A DNA stretch of 64,000 nucleotides from Fomes fomentarius (lineage: Eukaryota > Basidiomycota > Agaricomycetes > Polyporales > Polyporaceae): contig JABYQN010000007.1 of the NCBI GenBank assembly GCA_022606135.1, forward strand, positions 2,046,001 through 2,110,000, given 5' to 3'. Position 1 is the first letter of the stretch; every line of letters begins with the position of its first letter. Below are positions 22,685-33,164 of the stretch, one piece after another. The translations under genes were made by a program, and so were the position numbers. The notes below the pieces were generated by a model. That model searched no databases, was not told the origin of the DNA, and saw only the letters and a list, made by a program, of their open reading frames with translations.

Positions 22685-25432
22685 ATGTCAGACCGTGGTT
22701 ACATCAACCTCATTCGGCATCTCACCCGCTCAACTTCCACCCTCCCTCTCGAGACTCTCCAGGCCTCAATCGCGCACTATCTCGCTCGTCCTCCTGTACC
22801 CATCCCTGGCTCGCCAACTGTACTCACAGCGACTGTGCTGGGAAGCCCTCTGTTCCGCCCATACACATATCAGAAGCTCACTGCGCTCGCCGTTGCGTTC
22901 CGGCATGCCGTTCATTTGCGCGTCGCAGTTCACAAGGAGGAAGCAGAAAAGAACCCTGCAGGTATTTTCAGTCGAGGCGTGAACGTGCCGGCGAAGCTAG
23001 CAAAGTGGTGCAGGATGGTGCTCGAAGGCTTGAGCGGGAGCGAGGCAGTGGTTCGCCTGACGTGCGTGTCAGGGCTGTTGTTGGGACTGGAGGATTGGGA
23101 GGTCAAGTTAAAAGTGAAGGAGAAGGAAGGCAAGGCAAGGGTGAGGGTAGAGGAGGAGGTTGTGCTAGCCCTTGCCGAGGCGGTGGACGCGTATGCGAGA
23201 GAAGGAAGCGGATGGGAACTTGACTTCAAAAAGTCTGTCAATACGCAGGGTGTAGAGGAAGGTACGTTCTTCATTCTCATTCACCAAAGATATGCGAGTT
23301 CATACTGGGTGCAGATCGGCTTGCTCTCGCTGTATTGCTTGCGTCTCAGTGCGCGCCGTTGATAGCACCGCAGCGCCTACAGGCCCTTCCTCTCCCAGTG
23401 AGTGCAACGTGCATGTATGCTCTTGCAATTTCTCCACTAACACTCCACTACAGACCATCATTGATGTGCTCGTAACGACTATCGAGAGGTCATTTCACGG
23501 AGGCAAGTTCCTCGACGGGGCGTTCCGTTCTGTCAGCACGGATGGGCAAGGGAAGCTTACAATCGGGGTAGGTGTGGTGACGTAAACGCTTGGTTAATAT
23601 CTGACGGACTCGTAGTCTGCCAGTCTACTTGCGCAGACAATACGAAGCATTGCTGGCTCTACTTACATAGCGTCGATGGCCTCTCTCGCTAAGTTCACCG
23701 CATTCTCGCTCACTGTGCTGGTTGAATCAAGGCGCGTGCCAGGTTGGGAAGCTTCAGGAAACGTGCTTTCTCGGTTGCAGTCTCTATCCGCGGCCCTCGA
23801 GACTGGCTGGTCGAGGTGTCCTCTTGCAGGTGTGCGAGAGGATAGCGACCTTGCAGGTATGGCTTCCATAAATACACCATCCACCTACGTCTTCATATAT
23901 TCGATCGCAGAAGGTGTAACACGCGAAATTACGACCGCGACCTGGCAGGTCATGAAGACGGTCCTGTTCACGACGCTCATGATATTGCAATCTATCCTCT
24001 CCACGGTCGTCTTCGTACCTCATCCACATGGCGAGCAATATGCACCGTCGTCCTCCACATCAGCTGCTCCATCCCCCTATGCCATAGCGCTGGAGGCGCT
24101 GCACACGCTTTCGCACCTCTCCTTCGTGATGCCACAGTTCGGCGGCGTCGCGTCGACGTCCGAAGGCGGACTGCCAGAGCTCAAGCGCGCGTTCTACATG
24201 GCGTTGGACGTGCTTTCTGCCAGCGAAGTCGAAGCTGGCCGGTTCGTTCAAGAGCTATGTCGGCACAGCGGTACGAATACTGCTAAGGGGAAAGGTGAGT
24301 TTGTAAATGACATCAAGTGCCCTGTTGCAACTTGCTGACTTCCTTGTTATGCAGAAGTGGACAGCCTTCCTAGAGAATATCTTGATGCGAAGAAGGCATT
24401 CGCTCTCGCCTGCGTAGAACAGCTCGTACCCGTGCTATCAGAACCTATCATACAGTCCCAGGTGTACCCGCTGTGTCATCCGTTCGTATCCTTGGCCATG
24501 TTTGCGGAATTCTGCTCATGCGGGTATGTTTTCCAGACATCTATGGGACCCCAGTAATCGCGAGACGTACGAGTCAGCGCACTCGGTCATGCTCGCAATC
24601 TTCGCATCACACGCCCAGAAGGCGAGCAAACGGGAGCTGGGACAACAACCGGGCGCAGCGTTCGCGGAGAAGATTGTACCAATGTATGCACAGTGCCTGG
24701 TAGAGGTGCGCCCGAGAACTCGACCTGAGATCTAAGTTCGACGTTCTGACTTGAACCTTAACCCTACATCCTTGACAGAACTCTTTCGACGGACGTCTCA
24801 GTACAACGCAGCTGTGCCTAGCCTACGCAGCGCTAGTCCGGAGCGCGAGTTCCTTCGGGTATGCAACCGTTACCGAAGACGAATCGCACAGGCACGTCCA
24901 GGCTGACTCGATGGCGTGGTTCTGCATCGAGGTCCTCCTGGATGCCATCCGCCACGCCCGCGCTGCCCCAGCGAAGGCTACACTGCCGTACTCCGAAGAA
25001 GCGCAATCCCCATCGACAGACTCGCATGAGGTCCCGTCGGAACACCTATACCGGCTATATCGTACTCTGGTTGCCACCGTACCATCCGTCTCACTTACCC
25101 TTCTCCCGCGCCTCCTCACCGAAGTTAATGGCGTCGTAATCTCGCTGTCGGTGCCCCCCGTGTCTCTAACACAACCACAGCCGCAACCACAAACGCAGCC
25201 CTACGACGCTTTGGCCACTAGGATCGGAGAGATGCGCGCAGAGTTGGTGGAAGCGCTATTCCAGGCCATTTTACGGGACGTGGGCGATGCAGAGAAAGAC
25301 TACGCCATCACATGGTGGTATGATCATCGGGAAGAGGTGGTGCGGGCAGCACCGCCTGCTAGACACCTAGTGTTCGACGGGGTCGAGACGTCCGTGGAGT
25401 CCAACGCGTCTGATGTGGTTTCTCGACTCTAA
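22685..25432 (+). CDS. PEX8: PEX8-like peroxisome biogenesis protein with C-terminal SRL
   Basis: Fungal Pex8 is an intraperoxisomal peripheral membrane protein that links the docking and RING complexes of the matrix import machinery. The ATG at 22685 begins MSDRGYINLIRHLTRSTSTL. Exon 1 contains AVAFRHAVHLRVAVHKEEAE and LTCVSGLLLGLEDWEVKLK, similar to the Pex8 N-terminal region. Later exons give EGVTREITTATWQVMKTVLF, DAKKAFALACVEQLVPVLSE, then DPSNRETYESAHSVMLAIFA and WFCIEVLLDAIRHARAA. The protein ends DVVSRL; SRL is a canonical type 1 peroxisomal targeting signal, as expected for Pex8. There are about eight exons with short GT-AG introns. The family assignment rests on remembered similarity plus the PTS1, so it is good but not certain. 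Confidence 0.6.
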
Positions 25433-26188
25433 GATGGTTTCTCGATCCTGAAGCGATCGCGCTCTATATATTATACTGATTGCGCGGCGATAGCTCCACT
25501 TCTGCGATGCACTCCCATGCTGTGAGCTTAGAAATATCTGCGCTATATCAGTGCCACACGGCGTCTTCATTGCCGCCTATCAACGTGCCATCCTGCTGCT
25601 CGCAGACGAACATTGGTATCTCATGATATCATTGCAGGTCCTGTTCCATGGAGGTCGTGCTTTATATAATGCCATGGGTTCATCCATGGGCCTTGAACAA
25701 CAACACCATCTCACCTTCACAACTGCCAGATGGACCCGCGTTCGGCCGAACGTACGACAAAGAAGCCGCAGTCCCCCTTGATCTTGACCATCTGATATCT
25801 CTACCAACCCTGCGATGTTTCATCCGATCTCTTGGTCATAAATCGTCATCGTATCCAACAGCCGTGGTTCCTTCACGGACATTGCTGTTGGCTATGATCG
25901 TTTTGGTCCTTCCCTCCAATTCTTCTGAACTATAAGTCATATTTGGAGCAAATCTCTGTTCTCTGACGACCGTCCTTGTTTCCATGACACCACACGTTTC
26001 AACCGCAGTCTTCTCGCCGCCTTGCCACTGCATCTTTGCTGGCTGCCACAGGGATCGTTTGAAACTACTCCGGCCTCCGATATGGCTGTGGTCGCACCTT
26101 TGCGAAGTCTATGACCTTGCGCTTGTGATGGACGTATTTATAGATCATGGTCGGGTACACTGTCAGTAGCATCCGAGTCCCCTTCGAC
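25433..26188. other. Intergenic region upstream of the first DUF6533 copy
   Basis: 756 bp with no recognised gene. GTATTTATAG at about 26134-26143 lies about 50 nt upstream of the DUF6533 ATG. The sequence CCTTCGACATGTCT at the start is shared with the second copy at 30943, so the promoter and leader are duplicated too. Confidence 0.35.
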
Positions 26189-27863
26189 ATGTCTAATTCC
26201 GAGGAAGTGAAAGAGATAATTGTGTTTCTAGATGACATGTGAGTCCTCTTCAATTTGCACTCAGCCACCTCCACGAGCTACTGAGCTCCCAATGTAGTCA
26301 GCATGGAAACCTGCTATTCGTAGCAAGCAACAGTACGTGGTCCCCACTTATACCTGTGACAACGACTCTAATCAGCTCTTACAGCGGTCTTGATCTACGA
26401 CTGTGTCATCACGTTCGGACGCGAAGTCGAGCTCTTCTGGCGAAGCAGACGGTCTATTGCATGCATCTTGTTCTTTGCTACGAGAAATTCCCTCCTACTG
26501 CTCGCTATAATCGACCTGTTGACGCTAGCTCAACTTTCCGAGAAGGCACGTTATCCTTATCTTTACTGTTTACGGTCCCATTATGGCCGTGCGACTGATA
26601 TGACACAGAGGTGATGATTCATCTACATGTGCATATCGCGAACTGCGTGAACATTGACTCGCCTTCCCGAGTTAGCTGCGATACGGTCATCCGAGGCGTC
26701 TCCGTTGTGTCCGATTTGCGATATCTCCCCATTGCTAGTGCGTCACACTGGTCTATGGAACGTCCTTCCTGCTCATCTGCTCTCAGTCTTCTCTGGAATG
26801 AGAGCATACGCCCTCTGTCAGAGCTATGTTCTCTCATTGCTGATAACATTTTTATCGCTTGTCCCCCTTGGGGTGAACTTTGTGAGCAGGTAAGATATGA
26901 TGCGTTCAAGGTACATACTGAGAATTATCATTGTAGGCACAATACGGTATCGGTATCGAAGGGGCCCTGAACACCCCATTTTGGGCCCACTGTCTTGTGT
27001 CACAGGTCGACACGCCTAAGATGAACATACTGTATGTGCTCCTCACTTCAAGCCAGTGTGAATGAAGCGACTGATGAGCCTGTGTACGTAAAGGTGTAAC
27101 ATTTTCTTCTTCGCATTATTGCAAATTGTCCGTAATCCTCACAATGCTACGACCCAAGTTCCTTCACTCTCACGTGGAGCATTGATTATTGCCGATACTC
27201 TTCTCATACTGATCACATGGCGCAAAATCGGCAAGGGACCAATGTGAACGATCCGAAACCACCTTGCTGAGCACAAGCGCACCACATTCGCCGGGATCTT
27301 GATGTGGAATGGTAAAGCAAGGTCTGTCGCAAGCTATGATGAGACAACTAATAACGATGACATCACTAGGCACCATTTATTTCCTGTGGTTACTTTTTTC
27401 TCGCCTGTTTGGATTCCAAGCTCACGTACATGATGTGTCCCGGCAGATCATTGTGCTGCATGAACACCCTGGATATCATCCTAGATCTAATATCGGTGAG
27501 TATCACACCTGAAAACCTATACACCGTCACATCAGACCTTAATTCATCCCCTTCGTCACAACTCACAGATTTTGGTCGACATCGATATTCAATTTGACAT
27601 CACGAGGTTTATTGACCCGTATGTATTCAGCTCATACATCCTGTTCTTTCTGCGTAACCTTTGTGGCTTTGCGCCTTTCGCTTGTCGCAGCCTCACCACA
27701 ATTCTCGTATACCGATTCCTCATGGATCTACAAGAGGAGAGTTGGAGGGATATGAAACTGGACTCAGACGACCCCTTGCATTTCTCCATGAACTCCCGCG
27801 GTGCACTCAGCTTCGTCCGGGAGATCGGCTCGATCGGGGCGACTATCGCTCCGAACATTGGTG
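26189..27863 (+). pseudogene. DUF6533 membrane protein, copy 1, decayed
   Basis: Fungal DUF6533 proteins are multi-pass membrane proteins of unknown function, expanded in Agaricomycetes. Exon 1 reads MSNSEEVKEIIVFLDD. The domain core is VLIYDCVITFGREVELFWRS, followed by RSIACILFFATRNSLLLLAI, then after two introns SCDTVIRGVSVVSDLRYLPI and AVFSGMRAYALCQSYVLSLL. Later exons include LSRGALIIADTLLILITWRK and the C-terminal LVYRFLMDLQEESWRDMKLD. A TGA at 27245-27247 interrupts the frame after RKIGKGPM. The C-terminus stops matching copy 2 at about 27863, where a dispersed repeat begins. The intron at 26546 has a GC donor. The stop and the lost tail make a functional full-length protein unlikely. 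Confidence 0.72.
26609..26610 (+). other. Apparent 2-nt exon (AG) in DUF6533 copy 1
   Basis: Reading through LSEK|S|CD requires two extra bases between the exon ending at 26545 and the one starting at 26676. The AG at 26609-26610 is preceded by CACAG and followed by GTGATG, giving two introns of 63 and 65 nt, the normal size here. Copy 2 has the same arrangement at 31372-31373. Confidence 0.5.
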
Positions 27864-28962
27864 CAAGCTCACCATACATATCTCGACCAACAGCGTCGAT
27901 CTGCATTCCATGGACGACGGCGTTCTACATCTGTCAACGCGCTCTGACCGGGTAAACACCCTTTTCCGGCAAAAGCTCTCCACGCGTACAAATTTCAACG
28001 CAGCGTGGTCTGGACTGTGTCTATTCGGAGGCTTGACACGACCTTTCAAGCTCTGTGCATTGAATCATGCGTAACGATGCATCATGAGAAGACGCACCAC
28101 GAGGCTCAAGGGGTACCAATGTCGCAATCGACCTGAGGCGTAACCGATGCATGGCATCCCGTCGTTGAGCGTGCCCATTTGATTTGAATACAGAAGTCAG
28201 TTCACGGTATCACCAAGTCATGGACCCCTCAACACCTTCAGGGACAGCCTCTGCCACAGTACCACCATATCTGAGCATGAACCCGACCTGCGGTTGTCCG
28301 GGGTAGAGACCATACCGCGGTTGCCTGCATGCACACACCATGATCCACGATCTAAGTATGGACTTACAACCATGGCATAGAACGCGGCGATTGTCAGGCC
28401 TTCCGCCATATTCGTCTTTGAGCTTGCACTTGAGTGTGAAGAAAATATTACTCACATACTGCAGTACATGCAACAAATCCTCCACACGTTTAGCCCTCGA
28501 GATCTGAGAGTAGTGAGCAACCATTGTAGCAGCAATAAGGTGGTCGATATGTCAGGAGGCCAGGGAATGATGGCACCACTTCTAAATAACGCACGAGGCC
28601 TGAGTAGAATGTCACGAATTCTCGGTTGCTCACTACCACAATGTTCACTGAGTGATATAGAAACAAGTTCTTTCACTGGGGTATGTTTGATGATATTGTG
28701 AAGCACCGAGCTCAAAGAACCGATGTTTGCAACAGACTCGTGGAGGATGAAAAATCTGACCTCTAAACCGATCACCTAGATGACGTCTTATGGGGTCTAC
28801 CATCCCAATAACGATTGTGACATACCTGATTCCTCTCTGAAACATCGTAACTCCACCACCTCCTACTCCTATTCCGACTCTGGGACAGACGGGCAGGCGT
28901 CCAATCCAAATCCTTCTACCTATGTGAAGCCGTGGAAGTTCTCTTTGCGTTCCGTAAACACT
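27864..28962. repeat. Dispersed duplication, copy A (partner 58263-59199)
   Basis: This stretch aligns collinearly and in the same orientation with 58263-59199. Examples are the shared words GCGTCGATCTGCATTCCATG and GGGTAAACACCCTTTTCCGG, and later CTCGAGATCTGAGAGTAGTG. Differences are scattered substitutions and indels. Copy A carries about 85 extra bases (around 28852-28935) between AAACATCG and AAGTTCTCTTTGCG. The left edge coincides with the point where DUF6533 copy 1 loses its tail. No transposase or terminal repeats are seen. It carries a minus-strand antiporter fragment. Confidence 0.8.
28210..28440 (-). pseudogene. C-terminal fragment of a CaCA-type Ca2+/H+ antiporter
   Basis: The minus strand reads TNMAEGLTIAAFYAMV, then a GT-AG intron, then a tail homologous to WFYPGQPQV of the antiporter gene at 56077-58087. 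An extra base after GTATGG shifts the frame so that YPGQPQVGFMLRYGGTVAEA lies in another frame. No transmembrane core is present upstream. This is a broken 3' fragment carried within the dispersed repeat. Confidence 0.6.
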
Positions 28963-30949
28963 CGCAGAACAGGGCTCGGAAGAAGACGAGTCCAAGCAAG
29001 GCTGCGATGCAACGAGGCAGCTGCATACCAGAACGCCGGACATGGCGGACAGTCCGACCGGCCCTGATATGGGTAGTATGGAGAACTCAGCTGGGGGCCA
29101 CACGAGGACTGGAGAAGATTAATTCAGCAGGTTGGACGACGGTAGTGCAAATGTCAATGAGTGGTCGGGTCGGAGTTGTTCCGGCAAATATGTTCCCACC
29201 AATTGTATACAGCAAGAAGCTCTGAGTCTCAGGCCAGGAATTGGAAGTCGAAGTAGACGTCTTCCTAACTCCGTAATGAGGCACAGTTCGAGTGTAATGC
29301 TAGTACTGTATCCGCGTTTCCATTATGGACCTCTTTCACATCCAGCGATGTCCATGCATCCATGTCGCCGGCAATTGACTGCCATATCACAGCCGTTCCT
29401 TGCAGTCCGCCGCCCGAAGATGCATCTCTGAGTCGACGCCATCAGTTCAACTACGGTTCTGGTAGGATGTAGCTGATACATAACATCGATGATGGACTCC
29501 GACCAAGCGAGGATACTTATATTCTCACAGAGTCACAGGCTAGCGCCTGAAGTTAAAGTTGCGAACTTGAGGATAGGTCACAAAGACGCCTACCCTCTTT
29601 GCGGGGCTCCGAAGCCTCAGGCTGCTCCTCTGCCGCAGGATGCTGTCACACCCCGCACCCTCCGCCGCTTTGAACGTCTGATCAGTACAGTATGTGACAA
29701 GGTCCGTAGTCTCCCCAACAATTCCTCCGCTCGTTGTGTCTTGGGACTTCCGATAAGTCACCAGTGCGCTGGCAAACGGTGACCCACGCTCGACTCGAAA
29801 GCGCCGTGGCTGCTCTGCTTACTACTCGCGGCCTCATACTCACATACTGGCGCAGCCCTATTAACCTCGAACCCGATGCCAACTTTGCCCTCCGGGGCCA
29901 CTGGTCATTGTGGACCGCTGAAGCCGCTTCGCCAGCTCAGCCGGCGGAATCCCATTGGTACACTGCTCGGCCGACCAATCGCTACCGTCTCGTACGTCAC
30001 ACAAGCCTCTACACTGATGCCTGGGTTGTCGTTATCTTCAACAACATCTATATCAGCAAAGTCGCTGCACACCGGCGGTGCTACCTGCTGTTGGATAGAG
30101 AAAATGTTTCATCTTCAAGTTGTCTATTACCACAGAACTTGGGCAACTTGATACGGCAAAGCATTGCGAAAGAATGCAGTGGGTCTGACCTCCAGATGGA
30201 CTCAGCTGGAGCCTGATATGTGTCACTGTGTCAGACGTCCGGCGATGTTTCAAGCTTCGAATACACCCGGGCCTTTGCGGAATCTGACACCTCGTAGCTG
30301 ACACATCAATAATCCCTATCAGTCAGATAGTGTCAAGGCGACGATGATCCATGTCCGTGATCCTTTGAATGGCGACTGCGTAAGTGTAGTTTACAGCCCT
30401 ACACATGCGAAGCCTGTCAAAAAGTTTCGAAGTCACGGTTGCCTAGGTCTTACCGACTCGACCCGAGTCATTATGCTATTCTAATTGAGGAATCCTCCTG
30501 GAGTGCCCCGTAGGCTCAAAGTACTGCCGCGGCTGAGGCGGAGATATTCAGGTAGGTATTGCTTGCTTAAATCGTTGACACTTGCACTTCACCTCGATTT
30601 CAGACAGGGTAGGACATAACCTATCACTGAATCCTGGTATAGATATCGTGATTATGCTTAAGGATACTACTTCCGACATGTTCACCATCCCATCTTCCAT
30701 CTCGTCTTCCATCTCGTCTTCCATCTCGTCTTCCATCTCGTCTTCCATCTCGGCCTCCTTGTGTACATCTTTTTTCGTTCACATCCGAGGAAGGCAGTGT
30801 AAAGCCGTCAACAAAGTCACGATCCCTTAGATTGGCCCCGGATGCATGGGAGCATGTGATACAACTTAGGTCCTGAGTGTCCACTGGAGAAGCATTTATA
30901 GGAGCATTGTATCTGTTCAGAGTCAATGCATACCAAACACCCCTTCGAC
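28963..30949. other. Gene-poor stretch between the DUF6533 copies
   Basis: About 2 kb. The frame at 29734-30216 is open for 160 codons but starts at a non-ATG codon and has no recognisable motif. A 12-bp minisatellite lies at 30694-30752. ATTTATA at 30894-30900 is about 50 nt upstream of the second DUF6533 ATG, mirroring copy 1. Confidence 0.35.
30694..30752. repeat. 12-bp minisatellite, about five units
   Basis: About five near-perfect tandem units of TCTTCCATCTCG. The unit length is a multiple of three, so each strand reads as a four-residue repeat (SSIS-like on plus, MEDE-like on minus), but no gene context supports translation. Confidence 0.85.
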
Positions 30950-32815
30950 ATGTCTACAGCAGCAGAAGCTATCATCGAACAGGTTTACGCTATGTAAGTC
31001 CTTCTGCCTCAGACGATGTTGTGTCTGTAGGAGTTCACTGAACCACAATACTAGTCAGACAGCCTACTTCATGACCCTGGCAGGATGCAGTACGCTATTC
31101 TCTCTTCAGTCTCAGTCAATGCCTCAATCAAACCGAACCTCATAGCCCTAATCATCTACGACTATACCATAACATTTGGCCGTGAGATTGATCTCTTCTG
31201 GAGGAGTAAACGGTCTATCGCATTGGTTCTGTTCCATACCATCAGATATTCGATGTTACTGCTTGCTCCCATTCACTTGTCGGCATTCGGTCCACATTCA
31301 GAGAAGGTACATCGTGCTCGTCTGAGCGTTCCAAGTATTTCCCAGGGTCTGACTGATATCACCCCGCGCAGAGGTGATTTTAGCCCGATTTCACAGATAG
31401 CAATCAAACGGTTGGGTTGAGTCGGGCTGACTCCTCGTATGCTTCAGTTGCGACCAACTTGTCGGGGTGCTTACTGTCCTTGCCTCTTTGCGATACATTC
31501 CCATTGCGGGTGAGTAAGAACTTTATGTGGACAGTGGAATGATTTCTATTCTCAACCGTTCTGCCCAAAGTGTTCTCTGGGATGAGAGCATATGCGCTAT
31601 GTCAGAATTACATACTCTCATCGTTGATTACTACTTTGTCCATCATCGCAATGGTTGTGAATCTGGCCAGTACTTATTTGTTCTTCAATGATATGCAGAC
31701 ACTAAATAAATTCGTGATTTCTAGGCTCAGTATGCCATCGGCATCCATGGGATTGTTTATCCCTTCCTAGATGAGCCTTGCGGTAGCCAATTTATAGCCA
31801 CGGTGACTACGGCGATCTTGTACGTGGACCTACAATTTCACTGCCCACGGAAAAAATAACTCATTGTCCACTTGGACAAGATGTGCGCACTTGATTATAT
31901 GCGATAGTCCCTTCCCTAAAATCCCTAACACTGACTAATTAGTTCCCTTACTCACACGAGGGGGTATGATCGTTGCGGACCTTCTTCTCATAATCATCAC
32001 ATGGCGTACCCTAGGGACAGGGTCAATAAGAGCTCTCTTCGCTCAACACAAACATACAACATTTGCAAGTATCTTGCTGTTGAACGGTGAGCAGAACTAC
32101 CTCTCTTGTCCCCCGCTGTGGCATATATACGAGAGAAATGAACTTACTCAATTGGCATTCTCAGGGGCCATCTATTTCCTGTGACTAGTGGCTTTCGCAT
32201 TTGCGCCCCGCCATGTCAAATTGATATTCCTTTGGCAGATCGTTGCTGTGCTTGAATATCTTGGATATCATCTTGTTTTTGATGTCAGTGAGTTGAGACA
32301 AATTTCGAGCTTCCTTGCCGTTACGCCCGTCTTTCACTGTTGACTCCTTTCATCACTGACAGATGCTCAGCAACCTCGATGACCCAGTCTTGACTAACCT
32401 CACGAGTTTTGTCGATCCGTGCGTTGCTCTCATCGCTCTGTCACTTCCGTCATGTTCGTTCAGCTGTTAACATTCGTACAGCCTCACTACCATTCTCGTG
32501 TACCGCCTCCTCATGGCTCTCCAGGAAGCGAATCGGAGCGAAGTGAAGCTGGACTCGGATGACCCCTTGCATATCTCCACGAACTCTCGCGGTTCGCTCA
32601 GCTTTGCACGCCGGGCCATCGGTTCCATCCGAGCGACCATCGCTCCTAGGAGCGTCGAGTCCTCGGATTCTGAATTCGACGGAGACTTGGATGTCCTTCG
32701 GCACTTCTCCGACACCTCCGAGAGCCTGCCGTCCGACGCGGCAGACAACCTTGCTGCTGCTGAGCTGGTTGTAGAGTCAGCCGCCGACGGGCCCTCGACA
32801 GTACAAGTCTCGTAG
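30950..32815 (+). pseudogene. DUF6533 membrane protein, copy 2, with a nonsense codon
   Basis: A paralogue of the gene at 26189, same strand and same exon plan. Exon 1 reads MSTAAEAIIEQVYA. The core is LIIYDYTITFGREIDLFWRS, then RSIALVLFHTIRYSMLLLAP, SCDQLVGVLTVLASLRYIPI, AVFSGMRAYALCQNYILSSL, LTRGGMIVADLLLIIITWRT, and the tail LVYRLLMALQEANRSEVKLD, ending with an acidic stretch to the stop at 32815. A TGA at 32182-32184 follows AIYFL where copy 1 has TGG, so the last transmembrane part and cytosolic tail would be lost. The intron after VVNL (about 31667) seems to have a GCCAGT donor, which is poor. The tail beyond the stop is still open and well conserved, so the mutation may be recent. Confidence 0.68.
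31372..31373 (+). other. Apparent 2-nt exon (AG) in DUF6533 copy 2
   Basis: It lies between CGCGCAG and GTGATT, flanked by introns of 65 nt (31307-31371) and 74 nt (31374-31447). Including it restores SEK|S|CDQLV, the SC motif of the family. Position and sequence match copy 1. Confidence 0.5.
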
Positions 32816-33164
32816 GCAGGCACTGAGGGTGTAGATCGCTGGCGTTCCACCCAACTACGGCTCCTAGCAGGACCTAATTTTGAGTCGGTTGCAGGACGCG
32901 TGATGAAGGACGTTAAGATAGTTGGTGTTGGGCTATATACGATGTGATGTATTCTCGGCACGTAGTTTCTTTCTTGCACATATATCTATCTATTCAAGCT
33001 TCCATGATGTTAGGAGACTTTCGAGCTCCCAGAACCAGTGAAGTTTCGTGCATATAATTCATTGTATAACAAGCGCACCAGGTTTGCAGCAAGTGCAAGG
33101 ATTGTACACCAATTAAAAGACAGCATTGGTTCAAGTTCACGCCACATTACGGGGCGTTACACGC
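32816..33164. other. Intergenic region
   Basis: 349 bp between convergent genes. Nothing recognisable is present; it should hold two 3' ends. Confidence 0.4.

Noticed and set aside
22165..22686. 173-codon minus-strand frame starting with ATG
   Set aside because: Overlaps the PEX8-like start and has no domain or family-like pattern.
29734..30216. 160-codon plus-strand frame between the DUF6533 copies
   Set aside because: Non-ATG start and no recognisable motif; no support from splice signals.
30694..30752. CRISPR-like array
   Set aside because: The units abut without spacers; it is a simple minisatellite in a eukaryotic genome.
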